Positions 32,180 through 39,327 of a DNA stretch of 64,000 nt are shown piece after piece. The notes below the pieces were generated by a model. The model was given only the letters and a program-made list of their open reading frames with translations. It had not been told where the DNA came from and did not search any database. The DNA is from Mycolicibacterium vinylchloridicum (lineage in GTDB: Bacteria; Actinomycetota; Actinomycetes; Mycobacteriales; Mycobacteriaceae): NCBI RefSeq assembly GCF_013404075.1, contig NZ_JACBJQ010000030.1, positions 1-64,000 of the forward strand. The letters run 5' to 3'. How positions within the stretch are numbered: the first letter of the stretch is position 1; each line of letters begins with the position of its first letter. The position numbers and the translations under genes were made by a program.

Positions 32180-32608
32180 TCAGACCTTGGCGGTCAGAGT
32201 GACGTCGATATTGCCGCGGGTGGCCTTCGAGTACGGGCACACCTGATGCGCCTTGCCCATCAGCTCCTCGGCCTGCCCCTGCTCCAGTCCGGGGAGATAT
32301 CCGATGAGACGCGCGTTGATGCCGTACCCGCCGTCGGCGTCCTTGCCGAACCCGACCTGCGCGGTGACGGCCGATGCACCGTCGAGCGCGATCTTCTCCG
32401 TGCGAGCGACCACCTGGATCGCGCCCAGAAAGCACGCCGCATAGCCTGCCGAGAACAGCTGCTCGGGGTTGGTGCCCTCGCCGCTGCCACCGGCGGCCTT
32501 GGGCGGGCGGGTGTCCAGATCTATCCGGTCGTCCGAAGACTTCACATGTCCGTCGCGTCCCCCGCCGCTGGCCGTCGATTCCGCGGTGTAGATGACCTCG
32601 ATGCTCAT
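32180..32608 (-). CDS. Organic hydroperoxide resistance protein (Ohr/OsmC family)
   Basis: 142 residues from ATG 32608. The two redox cysteines of Ohr are present: one in GYAACFLGA and one in HQVCPYSKA. GTNPEQLFSAGYAAC is the family signature. Ohr reduces organic and fatty-acid hydroperoxides using lipoylated or thiol partners. It lies between a catalase gene and the egt genes, so this part of the window gathers oxidative-stress functions on the minus strand. Confidence 0.92.
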   Translation of the reverse strand: MSIEVIYTAESTASGGGRDGHVKSSDDRIDLDTRPPKAAGGSGEGTNPEQLFSAGYAACFLGAIQVVARTEKIALDGASAVTAQVGFGKDADGGYGINARLIGYLPGLEQGQAEELMGKAHQVCPYSKATRGNIDVTLTAKV

Positions 32609-32690
32609 GGAACCGATCATGCCAGGCCGCGAGTTCGACATGAAGGTCGTGAAAATTCAGCCATCACAACCCTCATGTCGATTTCGGCCG

Positions 32691-34139
32691 CTACTCGGTC
32701 TTGCCGCGGACACCCTCCTCGACCTTCTTACCGAGGTCGGGGTCGACGTTGCGCCAGTACTCGAACACCCGAGACAGCACCGGCTCCTTCACACCCTGAG
32801 AGACGTGTCCGATAATGTTGTGTGCCAAACGATCTCGGGCATCGTCGTCGAGCACCTCGCGGACCATCGTCCCCGCCTGGCCCCAATCGTCGTCATCGGC
32901 CCGCAGCGCGTACGCCGAGCGGACCATGTCGCCGTCGGAAACCCAGTGCGCCTCCGCCGCCCGCGCGGGATCGGCTTCCGGGCCGCCCATCGAATTCGGC
33001 GCATACACCGGGTCGGTGACGTTGTGGATGCGCATCGCACCATCTTTGGAGTAACTGCGCACCTCGACTTTGGGTGTGTTGACCGGGATCTGCTTGTAGT
33101 TGACCCCGAGCCGGTGCCGGTGGGCGTCGCTATAGGAGAAGCCGCGCGCCAGCAGCATCTTGTCCGGGCTCAGACCAGTGCCGGGAACCAGGTTGTTCGG
33201 TTCGAAGGCGGCTTGTTCGATCTCGGCGTGATAGTCGGTGACGTTGCGGTTCAACGTCATTCGGCCGACTTCATGCAGCGGGTAGTCGCTGTGCGGCCAC
33301 ACCTTGGTCAGGTCGAACGGATTGAACCGGTAGGTCTTGGCGTCTTCGAACGGCATGATCTGCACGTGCAGCGTCCAACTCGGGAAGTTGCCGCCCTCGA
33401 TTGCCTCGTACAGGTCACGCTGGTGATAGTCGCCGTCGCTGCCGGCCAGCTGATCGCCTTCCTCTTGAGTGAGGAACTCGATGCCCTGGTCCGTTTTGAA
33501 GTGATACTTCACCCAGAACAGCTCGCCTGCGGCGTTGATCCAGCTGTAGGTGTGACTGGAGTAGCCGTTCATGTTGCGCCAGGTCTTGGGGATGCCACGG
33601 TCTCCCATCAACCAGGTGACCTGATGCGCAGATTCCGGCGACAGCGTCCAGAAGTCCCACTGCATGTGGTGATCGCGGAGGTTGGATGCCTGCAGGCGTT
33701 TCTGGGAGCGGATGAAGTTCTGGAATTTCATCGGGTCTCGCACGAAGAACACCGGGGTGTTGTTGCCGACGAGGTCGAAATTGCCTTCGGAGGTGTAGAA
33801 CTTCAGCGCGAACCCCCGCGGGTCTCGCCAGGTGTCTGGGCTGCCGCGCTCACCGGCGACGGTGGAAAACCGGGCGACCATTTCGGTTTTGGCGCCGGGC
33901 TGGAGAAAAGCTGCTCGGGTGAATTGGCTGACATCTTGCGTCACCTCGAACGAACCGAACGCGCCGCCACCCTTGGCATGAGGCTGACGTTCCGGGATGC
34001 GCTCCCGGTTGAAGTTCGCCATCTGTTCGATCAGGAAATGGTCCTGAAGCAGGATCGGACCGTCCGGCCCCACGGTCAGCGAGTGTTCGAAACTCGGGAC
34101 CGGTGCACCGGCATCGGTCGTCGCGTACTTGTCTGTCAT
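32691..34139 (-). CDS. katA: Monofunctional haem catalase
   Basis: 482 residues from ATG 34139. A small-subunit haem catalase that splits hydrogen peroxide. The distal His lies in the active-site signature FNRERIPERQPHAKGGGAFG, the Asn in DLVGNNTPVFF, and the proximal haem Tyr in RGFSYSDAHRHRLG. Length and order match clade 3 catalases. A Shine-Dalgarno-like GAGAGGGG precedes the start. It probably forms a peroxide-defence unit with ohr downstream (82-bp gap). A 548-codon open frame on the opposite strand is only a GC-driven shadow. Confidence 0.95.
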   Translation of the reverse strand: MTDKYATTDAGAPVPSFEHSLTVGPDGPILLQDHFLIEQMANFNRERIPERQPHAKGGGAFGSFEVTQDVSQFTRAAFLQPGAKTEMVARFSTVAGERGSPDTWRDPRGFALKFYTSEGNFDLVGNNTPVFFVRDPMKFQNFIRSQKRLQASNLRDHHMQWDFWTLSPESAHQVTWLMGDRGIPKTWRNMNGYSSHTYSWINAAGELFWVKYHFKTDQGIEFLTQEEGDQLAGSDGDYHQRDLYEAIEGGNFPSWTLHVQIMPFEDAKTYRFNPFDLTKVWPHSDYPLHEVGRMTLNRNVTDYHAEIEQAAFEPNNLVPGTGLSPDKMLLARGFSYSDAHRHRLGVNYKQIPVNTPKVEVRSYSKDGAMRIHNVTDPVYAPNSMGGPEADPARAAEAHWVSDGDMVRSAYALRADDDDWGQAGTMVREVLDDDARDRLAHNIIGHVSQGVKEPVLSRVFEYWRNVDPDLGKKVEEGVRGKTE

Positions 34140-34215
34140 CTTTCGTGCCCCTCTCTGCGGCTGTGGGCGTTCGAAGAGCGTGTACCCGCCAAGTGCGGTC
34201 CCATCACAGCCGAAA

Positions 34216-34249
34216 GCCCCGCGCCCTTCGGGGGGTGAGGGCGCGGGGC
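34216..34249 (-). terminator. Terminator hairpin between the Pro/Gly-rich gene and katA
   Basis: GCCCCGCGCCCT (34216-34227) and its complement AGGGCGCGGGGC (34238-34249) form a perfect 12-bp stem with a 10-nt loop. It lies 15 nt beyond the stop of the minus-strand gene at 34265 and before katA. Confidence 0.65.
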
Positions 34250-34264
34250 GGCTCGGAGCGACCG

Positions 34265-34690
34265 CTAAGGCCGCGGTGTTGGGCTGGCGGTAGCGCCAGG
34301 GCCGGCGTTACCCGGGCCGCCCGGTGCGAATCCGGGACCGGCATTGGGACCACCGGGCCCGCCAGGACCCATTGGACCCATTGGACCCCACGGTCCCATC
34401 CCTGGCCCCATTCCAGGTCCGCCCCGGTGGTGAAATTGCTGTGAGTTTCCGTCACCGCCGTAGCGGTGGTGCCAGCCACCGTCCCCACTGTGGCGTCCAA
34501 GGGCGAACCCGGTGAAGAACACGGCCCCGACGATGAACACCGTCCCGGCGACAATTGCGACCCAGGCTGCAGCTTGGTAGAGCCGGTTGGGTCGTTGGGC
34601 AACGGGAACAGGAGCGACATACGGCGGTGGCGGCAACGTCGCGACGGGGCTGGTTGCGGGCTCGTCGGCCTGCTCGGGTGTTTCGGTCAT
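34265..34690 (-). CDS. Single-pass membrane protein with Pro/Gly/Met-rich tail
   Basis: 141 residues from ATG 34690. The cytoplasmic N-terminus is Pro-rich. One membrane helix spans about residues 40-62, and an exported tail is composed of Gly, Pro and Met (for example GPGMGPGMGPWGPMG). It resembles the proline-rich proteins found near Rv3706c in tuberculosis, but the match is by composition and position only. The tail may bind metal or interact with the cell wall; nothing shows this directly. A strong hairpin terminates the gene. Confidence 0.68.
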   Translation of the reverse strand: MTETPEQADEPATSPVATLPPPPYVAPVPVAQRPNRLYQAAAWVAIVAGTVFIVGAVFFTGFALGRHSGDGGWHHRYGGDGNSQQFHHRGGPGMGPGMGPWGPMGPMGPGGPGGPNAGPGFAPGGPGNAGPGATASPTPRP

Positions 34691-34866
34691 GAATCGATGA
34701 TGCGAGCCCGCGGCCCAGTGCGGGCTAGGTCGCACCTATGAGTTGACTATGAAAGACGGCTCCCGCCTGCGCCGACGGGCAGGTCGCCCGTTTGGCTAGT
34801 CCCACTAGACACCGTCAGCGAACTTTGCGACGATGTCTCAGGGGTTGCTTGTAAGGAGCGTGAACG

Positions 34867-35088
34867 GTGCTGGTCTACCTCTATGCCACCGGCATGCCGT
34901 TGTTCATGTTCCTGGCCTGGGTGTTCTCCGAGGCATTTCACGCAGGTGAGGCAGTCCGCGACCGGATCCGCATTGCACTGATCGTGGCGTCGGGATTGTT
35001 GTGGCCGGTGTTACTCGTGGGAGTTGCTCAAATTCAAGCAGTGCGGATACGAGCGAATCTTTTGGAGTCTCCTACGCCCACGGCTTGA
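34867..35088 (+). CDS. Small two-helix membrane protein, unknown function
   Basis: 73 residues from GTG 34867, with an AAGGAG Shine-Dalgarno at 34853-34858. Two membrane helices are visible (about 2-22 and 37-57). No family is recognised. It is divergent from the Pro/Gly-rich membrane protein gene, and its 3' end overlaps the convergent DUF4185 gene by 17 nt. The 176-bp gap upstream holds a short palindrome CTAGT-CCC-ACTAG (34796-34808). Confidence 0.6.
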   Translation: MLVYLYATGMPLFMFLAWVFSEAFHAGEAVRDRIRIALIVASGLLWPVLLVGVAQIQAVRIRANLLESPTPTA

Positions 35089-36193
35089 ACGGGTTCACCG
35101 CGAACTGCAGCACGCGATAGGGGGCTCGGTCGCGCGGTGCGGTGTTCCACTGACTGATGAACACCCGCACCTCGTCAAGCGTCGAACCCGGCGAGATGTA
35201 GCCGCCATACGGCTGCGCCAGCCGGTTGTCATCGGGTGGCGGCAGGCTTTCCACCGGATCTGGCCACGCGCCGGCCTGTACCACCGTCGTCACCGGGGCA
35301 GTGCCCAAACCGGTCGGGTCGTAGGCCACCCGGATCTCCATGTTCCCGGTGCTGGCATTGAAATAGGACAGCACCGGCTTGCCGTCGACTTCACGCATGC
35401 TCATCTCGCCGATCTTGTCTGGCCACAACGGCGTCGGCGTCTTGTTCCACCCACCACCGGGACCGTCCGCCCAGCCCTGCCATCGCGAACGATCCGTGAA
35501 CGTCTGCGGCGTGGCACGGTACAACACCGCCGGGCCGGACCGGTCAAAGTTGTTGGCCACGATGTACACCCAGCCGGACTGCGAGTCCGGTGTAGGGATG
35601 GGATCGTAGTAGCCGCTGATCTGGGTCTGGCGTCCGCCCGCGTAGGCCGCGGGGCGCTGCGAACCGGCGACGGTCGGCCAACCACCCTGTCCGGCTTGGG
35701 CTTTCACCAACCGAGAGGTCTGCGGCACCAGGTCCTTGGTGGTGGTCACCAGCAAATAGTTCTGCCGATTGATCGACACCACCCCGGCCGGCAGCTGCGA
35801 GGAGCCCGCCGGTGCGGGGTCGGCCAGCAGCGGCTTGTCCACGCCGGTGACTCCGGTGTAGCGCACACCCTCTGGATCGTCGACCGAGTCGCCGGAGACC
35901 CGTAGCGCGACCGGGGAGAACCAGCCGCCGAAACCGACCCCCTGACCGGCAAAGCTGTCACCACAGATCTGCAGCAATTCGGTTGGGAATTCCATGAACT
36001 CGCACAGATCGGTGGCGCCGACGCCGTAGTCACGAGTCGGTGTGCCGGTGCCGGCGATCGGGCCGATCCGCACCACCTGACCGGGGGCCAGCGGCGCCAG
36101 GATCGGATCGGGTGCCGGGTTGGGCGGGTCAGCGACTGCGGTCGGGCTCACCATCAACGCCGAGATCGACGAAATGGCGCATACTACTCGCAC
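35072..36193 (-). CDS. Secreted DUF4185 protein (Rv3707c-like; possible endo-D-arabinofuranase)
   Basis: 373 residues from GTG 36193 (TTG 36223 and ATG 36154 are in-frame alternatives). A signal peptide ends at about AVADPP. The mature part shows the DUF4185 five-bladed beta-propeller pattern: RDYGVGATDLCEFM, GDSFAGQ, FSPVALR, YIVANN, VLYRA and LSYFNASTGNMEIRVAYD. DUF4185 has recently been tied to endo-D-arabinanases acting on arabinogalactan and lipoarabinomannan (family knowledge, from memory). If so, it would remodel the cell wall. Its first codons lie in a dispersed repeat (36159-36225). Confidence 0.82.
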   Translation of the reverse strand: MRVVCAISSISALMVSPTAVADPPNPAPDPILAPLAPGQVVRIGPIAGTGTPTRDYGVGATDLCEFMEFPTELLQICGDSFAGQGVGFGGWFSPVALRVSGDSVDDPEGVRYTGVTGVDKPLLADPAPAGSSQLPAGVVSINRQNYLLVTTTKDLVPQTSRLVKAQAGQGGWPTVAGSQRPAAYAGGRQTQISGYYDPIPTPDSQSGWVYIVANNFDRSGPAVLYRATPQTFTDRSRWQGWADGPGGGWNKTPTPLWPDKIGEMSMREVDGKPVLSYFNASTGNMEIRVAYDPTGLGTAPVTTVVQAGAWPDPVESLPPPDDNRLAQPYGGYISPGSTLDEVRVFISQWNTAPRDRAPYRVLQFAVNPFKPWA

Positions 36194-36225
36194 TTTCGCG
36201 CCCAAATGTCGGTTTCGGCGCAAGG
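36159..36225 (+). repeat. Dispersed intergenic repeat, copy A
   Basis: A 67-bp element beginning GCCGAGATCGACGAAATG and containing CGCACTTTCGC and TGTCGGTTT. It resembles copies at 59645-59712 (opposite orientation) and 60578-60643 (same orientation). Here it overlaps the signal-peptide codons of the DUF4185 gene. Confidence 0.65.
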
Positions 36226-36236
36226 GGGATCAGCCC

Positions 36237-37271
36237 TCAGAGCTCAGCAGCCAGCAGCTCGGCGATCTGAATGGTGTTGAGTGCGGCGCCTTTTCGCAGG
36301 TTGTCACCCGAGAGGAACAGTGCGAGCCCGCGACCGCCCGGCACGCCGGGATCCTGACGGATCCGGCCGACCAGCGTCTCGTCCACACCGGCGGCGGCCA
36401 GCGGCGTGGGCACATCCACCAGCTTCACACCGGGTGCACCTTCGAGCAGCTCGGCCGCCCGCGCAGGCGAAATCGGCTGGGCGAATTCGGCATTGATCGA
36501 CAGCGAGTGCCCAGTGAATACCGGTACCCGCACGCAGGTCCCGGACACCGCGAGATCGGGGATGCCGAGGATCTTGCGAGACTCGTTGCGCAGCTTCTGA
36601 TCCTCGTCGGTCTCCCCCGAGCCGTCGTCGACCAGCGAGCCCGCCAGCGGAACCACGTTGAAGGCAATGGGCGCAACGTATTTCACCGGGGCCGGGAAAT
36701 CCAGCGCCGACCCGTCGTGCACCAGTTCCACGACACCGGAGATCACCGCACGGGCCTGGGTGGCCAGCTCGTCGACGCCGGCCAGCCCGCTGCCCGACAC
36801 CGCCTGATAGGTCGACGCGATCATCCGCACGAGCTGTGCCTCGTCGTGCAGCACCTTGAGCACCGGCATCGCGGCCATCGTGGTGCAGTTCGGGTTGGCG
36901 ATAATGCCTTTCGGACGATTGCGCCCGTCACGCTCGAAGTTGACCTCCGAGACCACCAGCGGAACCTCGGGATCCTTGCGCCAGGCCGACGAGTTGTCGA
37001 TGACGACCACACCGGCGGCAGCGAACCGCGGTGCCTGCACCCGCGACATCGTCGCGCCCGCCGAGAACAACGCGATGTCCAGGCCCGAGGGGTCGGCCGT
37101 CTCGGAATCCTCGACCTCGATCTCCTGACCGCGGAACGGCAGCTTCTTGCCGGCCGAACGGGCCGAGGCGAAGAACCGCACGCTGGTCACCGGGAAGTCG
37201 CGCTCCTCCAGCAGGGTGCGCATCACCTGGCCGACCTGGCCGGTCGCGCCGACCACTCCGATATTGACCAT
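36237..37271 (-). CDS. asd: Aspartate-semialdehyde dehydrogenase
   Basis: 344 residues from ATG 37271. It makes aspartate semialdehyde from aspartyl phosphate with NADPH, the branch point to lysine/diaminopimelate, threonine and methionine. The NADP-binding motif GATGQVG is at 8-14, the catalytic Cys is C129 in NPNCTT, and the substrate His lies in FTGHSLSINAEF. It follows ask with a 2-nt gap, as in other mycobacteria. Confidence 0.96.
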   Translation of the reverse strand: MVNIGVVGATGQVGQVMRTLLEERDFPVTSVRFFASARSAGKKLPFRGQEIEVEDSETADPSGLDIALFSAGATMSRVQAPRFAAAGVVVIDNSSAWRKDPEVPLVVSEVNFERDGRNRPKGIIANPNCTTMAAMPVLKVLHDEAQLVRMIASTYQAVSGSGLAGVDELATQARAVISGVVELVHDGSALDFPAPVKYVAPIAFNVVPLAGSLVDDGSGETDEDQKLRNESRKILGIPDLAVSGTCVRVPVFTGHSLSINAEFAQPISPARAAELLEGAPGVKLVDVPTPLAAAGVDETLVGRIRQDPGVPGGRGLALFLSGDNLRKGAALNTIQIAELLAAEL

Positions 37272-37273
37272 GC

Positions 37274-37792
37274 CTACCGCCCCGTCCCGGCGTACACGAC
37301 GGCCTCTTCCTCACCGCCGAGGCCGAACGCCTCGTGTAGCGCGGCGACCGCCTTGTCCAACTCAGTGTCCTTGACCAGCACGGAGATACGGATCTCGGAG
37401 GTGGAGATCAGCTCGATGTTCACCCCGACTCGGGCCAGCGTCTCGCAGAAGGTCGCGGTCACACCAGGGTGGCTGCGCATGCCGGCACCGACCAGCGACA
37501 CCTTGCCGATGTGGTCGTCGTAGAGCACCTTGGTGAACCCGATCTCGTTCTGCAGCGCAGAGAGCTTCTCGACCGCGGTCGGGCCGAGGTCGCGGGGACA
37601 GGTGAAGGTGATGTCGGTCTTGCCGTCCTCGACCTTGGAGATGTTCTGCAACACCATGTCGATGTTGACGTCGGCGTCGGCGACGGCGCGGAACACCATT
37701 GCCGCGTAACCGGGTACGTCGGGCAGGCCGACGACGGTGACCTTGGCCTCGCTGCGGTCGTGAGCAACTCCGGTCAGGATGGCGTCTTCCAT
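37274..37792 (-). CDS. Aspartate kinase beta subunit (internal in-frame start)
   Basis: ATG at codon 250 of ask gives a 172-residue product made of the two ACT regulatory domains. A GAGG Shine-Dalgarno lies 8 nt upstream inside the coding region. Overlapping alpha (421) and beta (172) subunits are known for mycobacterial and corynebacterial aspartokinase, and the length here matches exactly. Confidence 0.7.
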   Translation of the reverse strand: MEDAILTGVAHDRSEAKVTVVGLPDVPGYAAMVFRAVADADVNIDMVLQNISKVEDGKTDITFTCPRDLGPTAVEKLSALQNEIGFTKVLYDDHIGKVSLVGAGMRSHPGVTATFCETLARVGVNIELISTSEIRISVLVKDTELDKAVAALHEAFGLGGEEEAVVYAGTGR

Positions 37793-38539
37793 GGGGATGT
37801 CCTCGATAGATCCTGTGACGATCGTGCCGGGCTTGTCGGTGTACGACGACCGGACGTGAATCGGAACGTTGTAGCGGCGGGCGTATTCCACACAGCGAAG
37901 CATGAGCACCTTGGCCCCGCAGGCCGCCATCTCGAGCATCTCCTCGAAGCTGACGGTGTCCAGGCGGTGCGCATTGGGCACGATGCGCGGATCGGCGGTG
38001 AAGATCCCGTCGACGTCGGTGTAGATCTCGCACACGTCGGCGTGCAGCGCGGCGGCCAGCGCCACGGCAGTGGTGTCCGAGCCGCCACGGCCCAGGGTGG
38101 TGACGTCCTTGGTGTCCTGGCTGACCCCCTGGAAGCCGGCCACCAGGACGATCTGGCCCTCGTCGAGCGCCGAGCGCAACCGGGTCGGAGTGACATCGAT
38201 GATCTTGGCGTTGCCGTGGGTGCCGGTGGTGACGACGCCGGCCTGCGAACCGGTGAAGCTGCGCGCCTCGGCGCCGAGTGACTCGATGGCCATCGCGACG
38301 AGCGCGTTGGAGATGCGCTCACCGGCGGTCAGCAGCATGTCGAGCTCGCGCGGCGGCGGCGCGGGGCAGACCTGTTTGGCCAGGTCGAGCAGTTCGTCGG
38401 TGGTGTCACCCATGGCGGAGACGACAACGACGACGTCGTTGCCCGCCTTCTTGGTTTCGACGATGCGCTCGGCGACGCGCCGGATCCGGTCGGCGTCAGA
38501 TACCGAGGATCCGCCGTACTTCTGCACGACGAGCGCCAC
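37274..38539 (-). CDS. ask: Aspartate kinase (alpha subunit)
   Basis: 421 residues from GTG 38539, the mycobacterial length. ATP-dependent phosphorylation of aspartate, the first step to lysine, threonine, methionine and diaminopimelate. KYGGSSV is at 7-13, then SAMGDTTDEL, TAGERISNAL and RGGSDTTAVAL; two C-terminal ACT domains bind regulatory amino acids. An internal ATG at 37792 (M250) probably starts the separate beta subunit. Upstream, TATCCT (minus strand, 38571-38576) is a likely -10, giving a leader of about 25 nt with an AAAGGGA Shine-Dalgarno. Confidence 0.96.
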   Translation of the reverse strand: MALVVQKYGGSSVSDADRIRRVAERIVETKKAGNDVVVVVSAMGDTTDELLDLAKQVCPAPPPRELDMLLTAGERISNALVAMAIESLGAEARSFTGSQAGVVTTGTHGNAKIIDVTPTRLRSALDEGQIVLVAGFQGVSQDTKDVTTLGRGGSDTTAVALAAALHADVCEIYTDVDGIFTADPRIVPNAHRLDTVSFEEMLEMAACGAKVLMLRCVEYARRYNVPIHVRSSYTDKPGTIVTGSIEDIPMEDAILTGVAHDRSEAKVTVVGLPDVPGYAAMVFRAVADADVNIDMVLQNISKVEDGKTDITFTCPRDLGPTAVEKLSALQNEIGFTKVLYDDHIGKVSLVGAGMRSHPGVTATFCETLARVGVNIELISTSEIRISVLVKDTELDKAVAALHEAFGLGGEEEAVVYAGTGR

Positions 38540-38570
38540 TGTCTTCCCTTTCGATCGGATGTCGGCTCTA

Positions 38571-38576
38571 AGGATA
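38571..38576 (-). promoter_or_regulatory. Predicted -10 element for ask-asd
   Basis: On the minus strand this reads TATCCT (TANNNT), about 31 nt before the ask GTG. It is back to back with the -10 of the divergent nitroreductase gene, 39 bp away. Confidence 0.5.
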
Positions 38577-38615
38577 AGGGGTCGAAGCACCTGCTTTTCC
38601 CGCCCCGATCGGCGG

Positions 38616-38621
38616 TAACGT
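38616..38621 (+). promoter_or_regulatory. Predicted -10 element for the nitroreductase-like gene
   Basis: TAACGT (TANNNT) is 7 nt before GTG 38629, the leaderless arrangement. Confidence 0.5.
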
Positions 38622-38628
38622 CGCGGCC

Positions 38629-39228
38629 GTGACCGACCAACCCCGCGACCGTCACGCCCTGACCGCGGTGCCGATTCACCCGCCGATCGCCGACCGGTGG
38701 AGTCCGCGCGCGTTCGACCCCGACGCGACGCTCACCTCCGAGGAGCTGATCGCGCTGTTGGAGGCGGCTCGCTGGGCCGCGACCTGGGGGCACCGGCAGC
38801 CGGTGCGGTATGTCGTCGGCGCCAGGACAGACGAGACGTTCACCACCATCGCCGGTCTGTTGCGCCGCGGCAACAGCTACGCCCACGCCGCGAGCGCGCT
38901 GATCCTGGTCTGTGCTGACCAGGGCGAAGACGATCGCACGGCCCTCTACTCCGCGGTGGATGCGGGTGCGGCGATCGCGAATCTGTCGGTCGAGGCGGTG
39001 GCCCGTGGCCTGATCGCACATCCGATGGCCGGCTTCGACGTTGACGGTGCCCGGGCGGCGTTCGAACTGCCGGACGGGGTGCGCGCGCTCGCGGTGGTCG
39101 CGGTCGGCACGCTCGGCGACTACGCGCGGGTGGCCCCGGAGATCGCCGAGCGCGACGGCCGGCCACGGGAGCGGCTGCCGCTGGAGGAGATCGTGCTCAA
39201 CTGGTCAGGATTTGCTGTCGAAAGTTAA
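38629..39228 (+). CDS. Nitroreductase family protein
   Basis: 199 residues from GTG 38629. It fits the FMN-dependent nitroreductase fold: RWSPRAFDPDATLTSEEL at about 23-40, then LLEAARWAATWGHRQPVRYVV, DAGAAIANLSVEAVARGL and the late Gly-rich VAVGTLGD. Such enzymes reduce nitro groups, quinones or flavins with NAD(P)H; the substrate is unknown. It is divergent from ask. The start is supported by a TANNNT element 7 nt upstream. Confidence 0.85.
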   Translation: MTDQPRDRHALTAVPIHPPIADRWSPRAFDPDATLTSEELIALLEAARWAATWGHRQPVRYVVGARTDETFTTIAGLLRRGNSYAHAASALILVCADQGEDDRTALYSAVDAGAAIANLSVEAVARGLIAHPMAGFDVDGARAAFELPDGVRALAVVAVGTLGDYARVAPEIAERDGRPRERLPLEEIVLNWSGFAVES

Positions 39229-39327
39229 GTAGTTCGCCACTGAAGGCTCCGGCGGCTTTGTGCCCCAATCTTTGATCTGTCTGCGAAATTGCCGATGGCT
39301 TGGGCAGGCGGGACGGGGGACCGCACG

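Noticed and set aside
32691..34139. Unusual residues around the catalase distal His (ERQPHAKG)
   Set aside because: This variant is, to my recollection, common in actinobacterial catalases, and all catalytic residues are present.
32592..34238. A 548-codon open frame antisense to katA
   Set aside because: KatA and ohr on the other strand have full catalytic motifs; the antisense product is His/Arg/Val-rich without a family.
34790..34812. Possible DosR (dormancy regulator) box near AGTCCC
   Set aside because: Only one half-site matches; the left half of the consensus is absent.
36120..37523. A 467-codon open frame antisense to asd and ask
   Set aside because: Mirror of genuine biosynthetic genes; no start signal.
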